Shown piece after piece: positions 9,091-17,498 of a DNA stretch of 64,000 nt. Numbering within the stretch: position 1 is the first letter of the stretch; every line of letters begins with the position of its first letter. The DNA is from Actinomadura sp. NAK00032 (lineage in GTDB: Bacteria; Actinomycetota; Actinomycetes; Streptosporangiales; Streptosporangiaceae), in contig NZ_CP054932.1 of NCBI RefSeq assembly GCF_013364275.1, forward strand, positions 558,001 through 622,000. Direction: 5' to 3'. The notes under the pieces are model-generated. The model worked only from the letters and a program-made list of their open reading frames with translations. It ran no database searches and had not been told where the DNA came from. The translations under genes and the position numbers were made by a program.

Positions 9091-10184
9091 GACAGCGCCT
9101 CCTCGGCCTCGATCTCGGCGCGGAGCTGCGCCCGCTGCTCGTCCAGCTGCGGGGTCGGGGTGCCGTAGACGTGCTCGAACATCCCCAGCGGGACGAGTTC
9201 GGGGTCGGCGTTCATCCGGTCCCGGAGCCGCGCGGCGAACTCCTCGGCCTCCGCCGACGCCGCGGCCACGTCCGCGTCGGTGAGGTGCCCGCGGCGGCGC
9301 AGGTAGCGCTCCAGCCGGGCGATCGGGTCGCGTCCGCGCCATTCGTCCGCCTCGGCGTCCGTCCGGTAGCGGGACGCGTCGTCGGCGTTGGTGTGCGATT
9401 CGAGCCGGTAGGTGAGCGCCTCGACCAGGAACGGTCCATGCCCGGCGCGGGCGTGCTCGACGGCCGCCGCCAGCACGGCGAGCACCGCGACCGGGTCGTT
9501 GCCGTCCACCCGCTCGGACCGCACCCCGTACCCGATGCCCTTGTGGGCGAGGGAGGGCGCGGCGGTCTGCCGCTCCAGCGGCACCGAGATGGCGTACTGG
9601 TTGTTCTGGACGAGGAACACCACCGGCGCCTTGAACACGGCGGCGAAGTTCAGCGCCTCGTGGAAGTCGCCCTCGCTGGTGGCGCCGTCGCCGACGCAGG
9701 CGAGCGCGACCCGACCCGTCCCCTTGCGCCGCTCCGCGTACGCGACGCCCGCCGCGTGGACGGTCTGCGTCGCGAGCGGCGTGCACTGCGGCGCGGTGTG
9801 GTGGCGGACGGGGTCGTAGCCGCAGTGGGCGTCGCCCCGCAGCAGCGAGAGCACCTCGACCGGGTCGATTCCGCGCGTCACCAGCGCCATCGACTCGCGG
9901 TAGGTGGGGAAGTACCAGTCGCCGTCCTCCAGGGCGAGGACGGAGCCGACCTGGCACGCCTCCTGCCCGTGGCTGGACGGGTACACCGCCAGCCGGCCCT
10001 GCTTGGTCAGCGCGGTCGCCTGCGCGTCGAACCGCCGCCCGACGACCATCGCCCGGTGCGCCCGGCGCAGCAGCTCCGGGTCCGGCACCGGGTAGGGCCG
10101 CTTCCCGCGCACCGCCGCGCCGCCGTCGGTCAGGAACCGCACGGGCTCCGCCGAGGGGAGCAGCGCCTCAACCCGACCCGTCAT
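9087..10184 (-). CDS. bkdA: 2-oxo acid dehydrogenase E1 component, alpha subunit
   Basis: 365 aa. Thiamine-diphosphate-dependent decarboxylase subunit; the TPP motif runs from GDGATSEGDFHEALNFAA to the NN of VQNNQYAIS, and SHTNADDASRYR is the usual phosphorylation-loop-like region. ATG 10184 has GGAGG six bases upstream. The open frame extends a further 500 bp into the divergent regulator gene, which is an artefact. Complexes of this type supply isobutyryl-, isovaleryl- and 2-methylbutyryl-CoA for branched fatty acids. Confidence 0.92.
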   Translation of the reverse strand: MTGRVEALLPSAEPVRFLTDGGAAVRGKRPYPVPDPELLRRAHRAMVVGRRFDAQATALTKQGRLAVYPSSHGQEACQVGSVLALEDGDWYFPTYRESMALVTRGIDPVEVLSLLRGDAHCGYDPVRHHTAPQCTPLATQTVHAAGVAYAERRKGTGRVALACVGDGATSEGDFHEALNFAAVFKAPVVFLVQNNQYAISVPLERQTAAPSLAHKGIGYGVRSERVDGNDPVAVLAVLAAAVEHARAGHGPFLVEALTYRLESHTNADDASRYRTDAEADEWRGRDPIARLERYLRRRGHLTDADVAAASAEAEEFAARLRDRMNADPELVPLGMFEHVYGTPTPQLDEQRAQLRAEIEAEEALS

Positions 10185-10218
10185 CCGCCTCCACCTCCGC
10201 ACTCGATCGGTGCTAGGA

Positions 10219-10247
10219 ATATGAACCAGGTCAGCCATAAGTCTCAA
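10219..10247 (-). promoter_or_regulatory. Probable promoter of the bkd operon
   Basis: On the minus strand TTGAGA (10247-10242) and TCATAT (10224-10219) are separated by exactly 17 bp, upstream of bkdA. The area between bkdA and the divergent Lrp gene is unusually AT-rich for this window, which fits shared regulatory sites. Confidence 0.5.
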
Positions 10248-10292
10248 TAGACGGCCCAAATCCAGGACATTCGGCCAACCAGCGGAGCTCTG

Positions 10293-10817
10293 ATGGACCA
10301 ACTGTCTCCCGAACCCGTACCCGGCCACCGGCAAACCGGACATTCGGCGGCCCCGCTCGACGCCCTCGACCAGGCGATCATCCGGGAGCTGCGCGCGGAC
10401 GGCCGGATGTCGATGCGCGCCCTCGCCGAGCGGGTCAGCGTCTCCCGCTCCAACGCCTACACGCGGGTGGAGCGGCTCGTTGCCGACGGCGTCATCACCG
10501 GGTTCACCGCACGGGTCGATCCCGTCCGCGCGGGGCTCGGCACGGCGGCCTACGTGCTGGTCAACATCGAGCAGAACTCCTGGCGGAAGGTCTCGGCCCA
10601 GCTCCGCGACGTCCCGCACATCGAGCACCTCGCGTTCGTCGGCGGGGACGTCGACCTGGTCATGCTCGTCCGCACACCTGACAACGCCTCGCTGCGCGAC
10701 GTCGTCCTGGCCCGCATCCACGCCGTGGAAGGGGTCCGCTCCACCCGCACCTGGCTGATCTTTGACGAGAATCCGGCGGAACCGATCCGGCGTGAAGAGC
10801 GTTCATCTGATACCTGA
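10293..10817 (+). CDS. bkdR: Lrp/AsnC-family regulator, probable BkdR
   Basis: 174 aa. An N-terminal AsnC-type helix-turn-helix (LDALDQAIIRELRADGRMSM, then RVSVSRSNAYTRVERL) is followed by an alpha/beta RAM effector domain. Lrp-type regulators divergent from bkd operons are known in Pseudomonas and Streptomyces, where branched-chain amino acids are effectors. Here the target is inferred from divergence only. Residues 1-22 before the HTH are a Pro/His-rich extension; no upstream Shine-Dalgarno is obvious. Confidence 0.85.
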   Translation: MDQLSPEPVPGHRQTGHSAAPLDALDQAIIRELRADGRMSMRALAERVSVSRSNAYTRVERLVADGVITGFTARVDPVRAGLGTAAYVLVNIEQNSWRKVSAQLRDVPHIEHLAFVGGDVDLVMLVRTPDNASLRDVVLARIHAVEGVRSTRTWLIFDENPAEPIRREERSSDT

Positions 10818-10826
10818 GCGTGGAGA

Positions 10827-10846
10827 CCCCGTCTTTCAGGGCGGGG
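10827..10846 (+). repeat. Upstream IS605-style hairpin
   Basis: CCCCGTC-TTTCAG-GGCGGGG, 7-bp stem with one G-T pair, in the context GAGACCCCGTC...GGGGAGG. It resembles the hairpin downstream of the TnpB remnant and may be a leftover right end of a second copy. Confidence 0.5.
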
Positions 10847-10891
10847 AGGGGACGCGGCACGATGCGGTGCTGTGGTCTCCTGGTTTTGTCG

Positions 10892-11360
10892 GTGGTGGTC
10901 GGTAGGTTGCGGAGCGTGTCCCGGTACCGGCTGTGCCCGCCCCCTGCCCAGGAGGCGGGGCTGCCGGAGCATTGCTCGCACGCCCGGTACGTCTGGAACC
11001 TGGCCGTGGAACAGCATGCCTGGCGTCCGGCAGAAGGCCGGGCTCAATCGGGGCATCCTGGCCGCCGGGTGGGGGCAACTGGTGGCCCGGTTGGAGCACA
11101 AGGCGCCAGGACGGGTCGTCAAGGTCGACCCGGCGTACACGTCGCAGACCTGCAACAGTTGCGGGCACCGCGCCCGGGACAACCGCGAGAGCCAAGCGGT
11201 GTTCCGGTGCGTTGCCTGCGGGCACCTGGCCAACGCCGACGTCAACGTCGCCCGCAACATCAAGGACACCGCCGTGGGGCGCACGGTGGCCGCGCGGGGA
11301 GGCACGCCGTTGGGTGGGCCGGTGAACCGCGAACCTCAACCCGCTCTCCTCTCCGTATAG
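10892..11360 (+). pseudogene. RNA-guided endonuclease TnpB, internally deleted and frameshifted
   Basis: One frame (about 10916-11030) gives the TnpB N-terminus (YRLCPPPAQEAGL, HARYVWNLAVEQHAW). A second frame (about 11020-11360) gives the C-terminus: LNRGILAAGWGQLVARLEHK, the zinc ribbon (TCNSCGH and FRCVACGH) and the RuvC-III region NADVNVARNI. About 250 residues in between, holding the RuvC-I Asp and RuvC-II Glu, are gone, and the two pieces are out of frame. It cannot encode an active nuclease. Confidence 0.85.
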
Positions 11361-11375
11361 GGGACGGGTTGGAAT

Positions 11376-11395
11376 CCCCCGCCTTCAGGCGGGGG
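11376..11395 (+). ncRNA. Omega-RNA 3' stem-loop / IS right-end hairpin
   Basis: CCCCCGCC-TTCA-GGCGGGGG is a perfect 8-bp stem 15 bp after the TnpB stop, followed by AGGGCGTCAAG. In TnpB systems the guide RNA scaffold ends with such a stem next to the right end, and the guide starts just beyond. Whether it is still transcribed is unknown. Confidence 0.45.
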
Positions 11396-11460
11396 AGGGC
11401 GTCAAGATCGCGTAGCCTGGTAGGGCCGCGGGCCCGCGTCCGCGGCTGTGAGGAGAACTG

Positions 11461-12264
11461 GTGGCAGGTCAGCGCCCGCAGCCGAGCGGTTTCGACCCGA
11501 ACGTCCCGAACATCGCGCGGATGTACGACTATTACCTCGGCGGCAAGGATCATTACGGCGCCGACCGCGCCGCCGCCGACGAGGCGATCGCCGCCGATCC
11601 GACGCTGCTGACCCTGCTCCGGGAGAACCGGGCCTTCCTCGGCCGCGCCGTCCGGTACCTGGCCGAGCAGGGCATCGACCAGTTCCTCGACATCGGCACC
11701 GGACTGCCGACGCAGCAGAACGTCCACCAGATCGCGCAGTCGGTGAACCCCGCCGCGCGCGTCGCCTACGTCGACTACGACGGGCAGGTCGTCGCGCACG
11801 GGCGGGCGATCCTCGCCGACTCCCCCGGCACGCGGATGATCCAGGCCGACGCCCGCGACCCGCGCGCGATCCTGGAGAACGCCGAGATCCGGCGGCTGCT
11901 CGACTTCGACAAGCCGATCGCGCTGCTGCTCGTCGCGACCCTGCACTTCATCCCGGACGAGGACGACCCGCAGGGCATCATGGCCGAACTGCGCGACGCG
12001 CTCGCCCCCGGCAGCCACCTGGCGCTGACCCACGCCTCCGCCGACGGCGTCCCCGACGTGGTCGCCAAGGTCGTCGAGGTCTACAAGCGGACGTCCGCGC
12101 CCGGCACCGCCCGCACCAAAGAGCAGGTGACCGGGCTGTTCGGCGACTTCGAGATCCTCGACCCGGGCATCGTCTGGGCGCCGCTGTGGCGCCCGGAACG
12201 GTCCATCACCCTGGAAGAGGCCCTCCCGATCTGGTTCTATGCGGGGGTAGGCCGCAAAGCCTGA
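11461..12264 (+). CDS. SAM-dependent methyltransferase (DUF574 / Methyltransf_19 family)
   Basis: 267 aa. N-terminus NIARMYDYYLGGKDHYGADR and the SAM site FLDIGTGLPTQQNVHQ (residues about 76-92) are hallmarks of this actinobacterial family. Many paralogues occur per genome and their substrates are mostly unknown. GTG 11461 has GAGGAG upstream. It sits directly behind the TnpB remnant and 100 bp ahead of an acyl-CoA synthetase; no functional link is visible. Confidence 0.85.
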   Translation: MAGQRPQPSGFDPNVPNIARMYDYYLGGKDHYGADRAAADEAIAADPTLLTLLRENRAFLGRAVRYLAEQGIDQFLDIGTGLPTQQNVHQIAQSVNPAARVAYVDYDGQVVAHGRAILADSPGTRMIQADARDPRAILENAEIRRLLDFDKPIALLLVATLHFIPDEDDPQGIMAELRDALAPGSHLALTHASADGVPDVVAKVVEVYKRTSAPGTARTKEQVTGLFGDFEILDPGIVWAPLWRPERSITLEEALPIWFYAGVGRKA

Positions 12265-12365
12265 GGGGTGTCCGGGTGTCGGCTGAAAGCTCCCAGTACG
12301 TGATCGTTGAAGACGGGACGGGATCGGACGCGTCGCAGGCGGCGCGCCGAAGGGGAGGCGGCAGC

Positions 12366-13910
12366 ATGCGGGCGAGCACGGTCGGGGCCGCGCTGGAAGA
12401 GGCGGCGGCGCGGGGCAAGGCGTTCCTGCACGACGGCGACGAGACCATCACCTACGCCGAGTTCGACGAGCTGACCGACCGGGTGGCGGCCGGGCTGCTG
12501 GCCCGCGGCGTCCAGCGCGGCGACCGGATCGGCCTCCTCGGCCTCAACACCCCGCAGTGGCTGGCGGTGTTCTTCGGCGCGGCGCGCATCGGCGCCGTCG
12601 TCGCCCCGCTCAACGTGCGCTACCGCGACCAGGAGCTGTCGTACATGCTCGGCCAGAGCGGCGCGCGCATGGTCGTCAGCGAGCCCGCCGTCCCCGGCTT
12701 CGACTTCGCGGCGTTCTTCGAGGAGTTCCGGCCGCAGGTGCCCGGCGTCACCGACTACGTCTACTTCGGCGCGGAGTTCGACGAGCTGGCCGCGACGCCC
12801 GCCGACCCGGCCGGGCTGGCGGCGGCGCGCGGCGCGGTCGAGCCGTCCGACCCGCTGATGATCCTCTACACCTCGGGCACGACCGGCCGGCCCAAGGGCG
12901 CGGTGATCACGCACGGGAGCATGCTGGCCTCGGCGCGCGCGCAGGCCGAGCACTTCGCGATGGACGACACCGACGTCCTGCTCGGGCACCTGCCGTTCAA
13001 CCACGTCGGCGGCATCACCTGCACCCTCATGGCCGCGCTGGTCAGCGGCGGGTCGGTGGCGCTGCTGCCCGCCTTCTCCCCGGACGGAGCGCTCCGCGCC
13101 ATCGAGCGCCACCGGGTGACGTTCCTCGGCGCCGTCCCGACCATGTACGTGCTGATGCTCGGCCGGCCCGACTTCGCCGACCACGACGTCTCGTCCGTCC
13201 GGCTGTGCATGGCGGGCGGGTCGAACGTGGAGCCGGCGCTCGCCGAGTCGATCCGGCGCGGGTTCCCCGGCGTGCCCCTCTACGGCCTGTACGGGCTGTC
13301 GGAGACCTCCGGCGCGTGCGTGCTGTCCCGGCCGGACGACGAGCCCGAGACCGTCGCCCGCACCCTCGGCGTGATCATCGGCGACTTCGAGGGCCGCGTC
13401 ACCGGCCCGGACGGCACCGCCCTCCCGGCGGGCGAGGCCGGCGAGCTCCAGGTCCGCGGCGGCTGCGTGACCGCCGGCTACTGGAACATGCCGGACGAGA
13501 CCGCAGAGGTGTTCCTGCCGGACGGCTGGCTCGCCACCGGCGACATGGTCGAGATGGAGCCGGACGGCCACCTCGTCCTGCGCGGCCGCAAGAAGGAGAT
13601 GTACATCCAGGGCGGCTTCAACGTGTACCCGGTCGAGATCGAGAACGTCCTCACCGCGCACCCGAAGGTCGCGATGGCCGCCGGGATCGGCGTCCCGGAC
13701 GCGGTGCTCGGCGAGGTCGGCCGGTTCTACGTCGTCCCGCACCCGGACGCCGAGCCGCCCACCGCCGACGAACTCGCCGCCCACTGCCGCGAGCACCTCG
13801 CCGACTACAAGGTGCCCCGCCAGTTCGCCATCACCGCCGAGGTGCCGCTGACGCCCGTCGGCAAGATCCACAAGGCCCAGCTGAAGGCCGACTACCTGGG
13901 CGGTTCCTAG
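12366..13910 (+). CDS. Class I acyl-CoA synthetase / AMP-dependent ligase
   Basis: 514 aa. It activates a carboxylic acid as acyl-AMP and then thioesterifies it to CoA. Motifs: P-loop-like YTSGTTGRPKGAV near residue 167, YGLSETSG near 310, GDMVEMEPDGHLVLRGRKK near 395, and the adenylation Lys in TPVGKIHKAQL near the end. The substrate cannot be read. ATG 12366 follows GGGGAGG; the open frame upstream lies mostly in the methyltransferase gene and was discarded. Confidence 0.88.
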   Translation: MRASTVGAALEEAAARGKAFLHDGDETITYAEFDELTDRVAAGLLARGVQRGDRIGLLGLNTPQWLAVFFGAARIGAVVAPLNVRYRDQELSYMLGQSGARMVVSEPAVPGFDFAAFFEEFRPQVPGVTDYVYFGAEFDELAATPADPAGLAAARGAVEPSDPLMILYTSGTTGRPKGAVITHGSMLASARAQAEHFAMDDTDVLLGHLPFNHVGGITCTLMAALVSGGSVALLPAFSPDGALRAIERHRVTFLGAVPTMYVLMLGRPDFADHDVSSVRLCMAGGSNVEPALAESIRRGFPGVPLYGLYGLSETSGACVLSRPDDEPETVARTLGVIIGDFEGRVTGPDGTALPAGEAGELQVRGGCVTAGYWNMPDETAEVFLPDGWLATGDMVEMEPDGHLVLRGRKKEMYIQGGFNVYPVEIENVLTAHPKVAMAAGIGVPDAVLGEVGRFYVVPHPDAEPPTADELAAHCREHLADYKVPRQFAITAEVPLTPVGKIHKAQLKADYLGGS

Positions 13911-13936
13911 TCGCCGCGCGGAGGCGCGGGCGCGGG

Positions 13937-14272
13937 TCAGTCGCCGCGCGGGGCGTACATGATCACGGCCATGCCGGCGAGGCAGATGAGGGCGCCGGCG
14001 ATGTCGTAGCGGTCCGGGCGGTAGCCGTCCGCGACCGCGCCCCACACGATCGACCCGGCGACGAAGATCCCGCCGTACGCGGCGAGGACGCGGCCGAAGT
14101 GGGCGTCGGGCTGGAAGGTGGCGGCGAAGCCGTACAGGCCGAGCGCGATGACGCCCGCGCCGATCCAGGCCCAGCCGCGGTGCTCGCGCACGCCCTGCCA
14201 GACCAGCCACGCGCCCCCGATCTCCAGGACGGCGGCGAGGACGAACAGCGCGATCGAGCGGGCGACGAGCAC
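13937..14272 (-). CDS. YnfA-family (UPF0060) small membrane protein
   Basis: 111 aa with four predicted membrane helices; [18 protein letters not shown] and [20 protein letters not shown] are signature stretches of the family. YnfA proteins resemble small multidrug resistance transporters. It starts 33 bp after the merR gene on the same strand, so it is probably the MerR-controlled partner. Confidence 0.88.
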   Translation of the reverse strand: MLVARSIALFVLAAVLEIGGAWLVWQGVREHRGWAWIGAGVIALGLYGFAATFQPDAHFGRVLAAYGGIFVAGSIVWGAVADGYRPDRYDIAGALICLAGMAVIMYAPRGD

Positions 14273-14305
14273 GGGCCTCCTCCGGAGCGGCTTTCAGCGC
14301 GGGCT

Positions 14306-15049
14306 TCAGCTGAACAGGTCGGTGAGCAGGGGCGCGGCGTCCGCCGGGGCCCGTACCTCCAGCTCGATCATCTCGCCCGCGAAGCGGAGCCGGAAATCGA
14401 AGAACGGGCAGCAGCGCTGCTCGGCCGCCGCCAGCTCCGCGACGGCGGCGGCCCGGCCGGCGGGCAGCGCCAGCCGCAGCCCGCCGGGGAACGGCGTCCG
14501 CGCGGCACCTTCGGTGACCGTCCGCCAGGCGGCCACGCGGTCAGTCATGCCCTCGCCGGTCAGCGAGCACGCGATCGGCTGGTCGGCGTGCGTGTCGACG
14601 GGCGTGTCGACGGGCGCGTCGACGGGTGTGCCGGCCGGCAGGGGGCCGTCCGGGAAGCCGCATTCGGCGTCGCACGGGACCGCCCGGTCGGGCAGGGTGT
14701 CGAGGTTCCGGAGCACGCCGTGCAGCGAATCGGTGAACGCGGACAGCTCGGCAAGCCGGTGCTCGGCCTCGGCCAGGCGGGCGGCGATGCGCGGACGCAG
14801 GTCGGCCTTCACGTCCGCGCACGCACCGTCCTCCCACACCCCGAGCAGCTCCCAGATCTCCGCCAGCGGGAGGCCGAGGTGCTTGGCCGAGCCGATGAAC
14901 GCCAGGCGGGTGACCGCGTCCTCCCCGTACATCCGGTAGCCGGCCGGGCTGCGGCCGGCGGTCAGCAGGCCCGCGTCCTCGTAGAACCGCAGCGTCGTCG
15001 CCGGGACGCCGCTGCGCTCGGCCAGCTGTGAGATCCACATCGTCGCCAT
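14306..15049 (-). CDS. MerR-family regulator with Cys-rich C-terminal domain
   Basis: 247 aa. The N-terminal winged helix (LAERSGVPATTLRFYEDAGL, GYRMYGEDAVTRLAFI) and a coiled-coil dimer region are standard. Downstream, Cys residues in VPCDAECGF and EQRCCPFFDF could bind a metal or an electrophile; the region after residue 180 resembles a small extra domain. Residues about 142-153 are a PVDAPVDTPVDT repeat. ATG 15049 coincides with the expected transcription start, so the mRNA may be leaderless. Likely co-transcribed with ynfA. Confidence 0.87.
   Translation of the reverse strand: MATMWISQLAERSGVPATTLRFYEDAGLLTAGRSPAGYRMYGEDAVTRLAFIGSAKHLGLPLAEIWELLGVWEDGACADVKADLRPRIAARLAEAEHRLAELSAFTDSLHGVLRNLDTLPDRAVPCDAECGFPDGPLPAGTPVDAPVDTPVDTHADQPIACSLTGEGMTDRVAAWRTVTEGAARTPFPGGLRLALPAGRAAAVAELAAAEQRCCPFFDFRLRFAGEMIELEVRAPADAAPLLTDLFS
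14590..14625 (-). repeat. Three 12-bp tandem repeats inside merR
   Basis: GCGTGTCGACGG, GCGTGTCGACGG and GCGCGTCGACGG run in tandem and in frame, adding Pro-Val-Asp-Thr/Ala units to the hinge between coiled coil and C-terminal domain. Copy number may vary among strains. Confidence 0.8.
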
Positions 15050-15055
15050 GCCTCG

Positions 15056-15087
15056 ACGCTAGACCTTCGACCCGGCTCGAAGGTCAA
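15056..15087 (-). promoter_or_regulatory. MerR-type long-spacer promoter with palindromic operator
   Basis: On the minus strand TTGACC (15087-15082) and TAGCGT (15061-15056) are 20 bp apart, longer than the usual 17, and the spacer holds the inverted repeat GACCTTCGA-N6-TCGAAGGTC (15062-15085). This is the classic MerR layout, in which the activator twists the DNA to realign the boxes. The -35 box overlaps the last codons of the Dyp peroxidase gene. Confidence 0.8.
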
Positions 15088-16307
15088 GCCTCCAGCAGCG
15101 CCTGCCCGACATAGCCGTCCGGACGGGCCCCGCCCGGCACGGCGAAGATCGCGCTGGACTCGTGCCGCAGGAAGCGGGTGAGGCCGTCCGCGCCGTCCAG
15201 CTTGCGCTGCACCTGGATGAAGCCGGCCGTCGGGTCCGCCTGCCAGGCGACGAACAGCAGCCCGGCGTCCGGGGCGCCGTCCGGGCGGCGGCCGTCGTGG
15301 TAGGAGAAGCTGCGCCGCAGCATGGTCGCGCCGCCGTTGGACGCCGGGGCGGCCACCCGGACGTGGGCGTCGCCGGCGATGGCGAGCGCCCCGTCCGGCC
15401 CGAACGCGGCCAGGTCCACCGGGGTCTCCTCCGTCCCGCCGGAGAGCGGGGCTCCGTCGGACTTGCGGCGGCCGATGACCCGCTCCTGCCAGGCGGCGGG
15501 CAGCCGCTCCCACGCGTCCAGCAGCATCCGGATGCGCCGGACGACCGCGTACGAGCCGCCGTTCATCCACGCGTGCGGGCCTTCGGCGTCCGCGACGAAG
15601 ACCGCCCGGTCGAAGCCGGGGTCGGACGGGTCCGGGTTGCCGGTGCCGTCGAGCTGGCCCATCAGGTTGCGGATCGTCATCGGCCGCCCGGTCGCTCCCC
15701 GCGCCCGGCCGAAACCGCTCATCATCCAGCGAACCTCCGCCGTCCCCGCCGCGCCCTTCTCCAGCATGCGCAGCGCGTGCACGGCGACCAGGGGATCGTC
15801 CGCGCCGACCTGCACCCACAGGTCGCCGCCCCCGCGCGCCGGGTCGAGCGCGTCGGCGGAGAAGGGCGGCATCTCCACCAGGGCGTCCGGCATGCGGCCG
15901 GCCAGGCCGGTCTTGCCGAAGAACGAGCGGCCGAACCCGAACGTCACGGTCAGCGAGGACGGTCCCGCGTCGCGGGCGACCTGGTCGTCACCGGCGGGCG
16001 GCCGTCCCGCCGCCATCGCCTCCGCCGCCGCCGACCAGCGGCGCAGCAGCGCCGCCGCGGCGGCCCGGCCCGCGCCGGGCCGCAGGTCGAACGCGGCGAG
16101 ATGCCCGCACGCCTGGAGCGGGGTGGTGATCCCGGCCTGGTGGCGCCCGTGGAACGGGACTGCCGTGGCGCCGACGGTGGTGAGCGGCTTTTCGGCGTCA
16201 CCTGGGCGCCGGTACCCGGCGAGACCGCCGGCGGCGAGCCCGGCGGCCCCGGCGCCGCCCGCCGTGCCGAGGAGCCGCCGCCGGGTGATCCCCTTCGGCG
16301 CGGTCAT
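15084..16307 (-). CDS. Dyp-type haem peroxidase, Tat-secreted
   Basis: 407 aa. The N-terminus carries a twin-arginine signal (TRRRLLGTAGGAGAAGLAAG). The Dyp fingerprint GQLDGTGNP (G-x-x-D-G) lies near residue 220, and the haem-ligand/distal region DAHVRVAAP...MLRRSFSYHDG near 315-345. The enzyme acts outside the membrane on dyes, phenolics or haem. It overlaps the PCu(A)C gene by 4 bp (ATGA) and ends the copper-linked operon, similar to clusters with SCO1 and PCu(A)C in other actinobacteria. Confidence 0.92.
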   Translation of the reverse strand: MTAPKGITRRRLLGTAGGAGAAGLAAGGLAGYRRPGDAEKPLTTVGATAVPFHGRHQAGITTPLQACGHLAAFDLRPGAGRAAAAALLRRWSAAAEAMAAGRPPAGDDQVARDAGPSSLTVTFGFGRSFFGKTGLAGRMPDALVEMPPFSADALDPARGGGDLWVQVGADDPLVAVHALRMLEKGAAGTAEVRWMMSGFGRARGATGRPMTIRNLMGQLDGTGNPDPSDPGFDRAVFVADAEGPHAWMNGGSYAVVRRIRMLLDAWERLPAAWQERVIGRRKSDGAPLSGGTEETPVDLAAFGPDGALAIAGDAHVRVAAPASNGGATMLRRSFSYHDGRRPDGAPDAGLLFVAWQADPTAGFIQVQRKLDGADGLTRFLRHESSAIFAVPGGARPDGYVGQALLEA

Positions 16308-16762
16308 TGTGCGGGCCGGTAGGACGCGGGCCGCACCGGTGCCTGCACGGCGACGGGGGACGATGTCGCGAACCGCAGCGTCATCGCGACCGTCTCGCCG
16401 GTCACCGGCTTGCGCTTCAGCCCGATGAACATCACGTGGTAGCCGCCGGTGCTCAGCACCAGCCGCCCGCCCGCCGGGACGGTCAGCGGACCGGCCTCGG
16501 CCATCGCCCCGTTCGGCTTCGTGGTGTGCACGGTGACGTGCTTCGCGAGGTCGCTGGTGACGCCGGTCAGCGTGTCGTCGTCCCGTCCGGTGTTGGTGAT
16601 CGTGAAGTAGCCCGCCGCCATGTCGCTCATCGGCGGCTCCTTCACGTAGGCGCCGCTCACCGCGAGGCGCGGGCCGTCCGGGGCCTCCTCGGCGCCCGAG
16701 GAGCAGGCGGTCGCGGTGGCGGCGAGGGCGAGGGCCGCGAGCGCGGCGGCCGAGCGCCTCAC
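16304..16762 (-). CDS. Periplasmic-type copper chaperone PCu(A)C lipoprotein
   Basis: 152 aa. Signal peptide with lipobox Cys20 (ATATAC). Copper ligands: His75, His79, Met87, and His109-Val-Met111, with the family's M-x21-H-x-M spacing. Such proteins hand Cu(I) to extracellular cuproenzymes, chiefly the CuA site of cytochrome oxidase, working with SCO1. GTG 16762 overlaps the SCO1 stop (GTGA) and has GGGGGGA upstream. Confidence 0.9.
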   Translation of the reverse strand: MRRSAAALAALALAATATACSSGAEEAPDGPRLAVSGAYVKEPPMSDMAAGYFTITNTGRDDDTLTGVTSDLAKHVTVHTTKPNGAMAEAGPLTVPAGGRLVLSTGGYHVMFIGLKRKPVTGETVAMTLRFATSSPVAVQAPVRPASYRPAQ

Positions 16763-17448
16763 ACCGTCCCCCCGATGATCTTCGGGAGGTCGGCGGCGTA
16801 CTGCCGCGTCGTCGTCCCGGACGTGTAGACGAGATGGGCCCTGTCGTCGGCCGGAGAGAACGCGATGACCTGCGCGCCGTGGGTGACCTCGTAGTTCCCG
16901 TCGGCGGTCGGCACCGGCTTCTCCAGGGCGACGCCGAGGGACCGCGCCGCCCGCTGGATCGCGGTGAAGTCGCCGCTCAGCCCGATGAAGCGCGCGTCGA
17001 ACGCGGCGAGCCAGGAGTGCAGCCGCTTCGGGGTGTCGCGGGCCGGGTCGCTGGTCACGAAGACGACCTGGAGCTTGCGCTGGTCGGCCGCCGGCAGGCC
17101 CTTCACCGCGTTGGCGATGTCGGCCATCGTCGTCGGGCAGACGTCGGGGCAGTGGGTGTAGCCGAAGTACAGCAGCACCGGCTTGCCGGCCGTCGCCTTC
17201 ACCAGGTCGAAGGGGCGGCCCCGATCGTCGGTCAGCGCCAGCGCGGGCTTCGCGAGTGGCCGGTCGAGCTTGACCGCCGTCCCGGACGAGGACGAGGACG
17301 AGGGCGGGGACGCGGTCGTCGCGGCGGCCGGCCGGCTCCCGGCCGGGGAACCGCCGCACGCGGACACGGCGAGCGAGACCACCGCGACCGCGGCGGCCAG
17401 CCGGACGGGCGCGGCCGTCCGGGGAGAGGCGTGCAGAAGGGCACGCAT
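16759..17448 (-). CDS. SCO1/SenC-family copper-binding lipoprotein
   Basis: 229 aa. Lipobox LAVSAC with Cys31, a low-complexity Ser linker (residues about 45-57), then a thioredoxin-fold SCO domain. Copper ligands are the C-x3-C pair Cys100-Pro-Asp-Val-Cys104 and His190. It acts in assembly of the cytochrome c oxidase CuA centre or as a thiol reductase. GGAGG lies just before ATG 17448. Confidence 0.92.
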   Translation of the reverse strand: MRALLHASPRTAAPVRLAAAVAVVSLAVSACGGSPAGSRPAAATTASPPSSSSSSGTAVKLDRPLAKPALALTDDRGRPFDLVKATAGKPVLLYFGYTHCPDVCPTTMADIANAVKGLPAADQRKLQVVFVTSDPARDTPKRLHSWLAAFDARFIGLSGDFTAIQRAARSLGVALEKPVPTADGNYEVTHGAQVIAFSPADDRAHLVYTSGTTTRQYAADLPKIIGGTV

Positions 17449-17498
17449 GAAGCCTCCAAAGGAGAACGAGTGAGGAGCGTCGGCGACGCATGGGCGAG

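Larger units (their letters stand above)
10821..11405 (+). mobile_element. Decayed IS200/IS605-type TnpB-only element
   Basis: A TnpB remnant is followed by a strong GC hairpin (11376-11395) and GTCAAG, a layout typical of the right end / omega-RNA region of IS605-group elements. A second, imperfect hairpin of the same style (CCCCGTC, loop, GGCGGGG at 10827-10846) lies upstream of the remnant. No tnpA (Y1 transposase) is present. Boundaries are approximate; TCAA at 11402-11405 is a candidate right-end cut site. Confidence 0.65.

Noticed and set aside
11461..13910. Methyltransferase plus acyl-CoA synthetase as a biosynthetic gene cluster
   Set aside because: No carrier protein, synthase or tailoring enzymes nearby; the two genes are separated by 100 bp and have no shared logic visible.
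12237..14210. Minus-strand frame of about 650 codons opposite the acyl-CoA synthetase
   Set aside because: Third-position GC shadow; composition Arg/Gly/Ala-rich with no domain, whereas the plus strand has clear AMP-ligase motifs.
14590..14625. CRISPR-like or regulatory repeat
   Set aside because: Three in-frame 12-bp units without spacers, explained as a coding microsatellite in merR.
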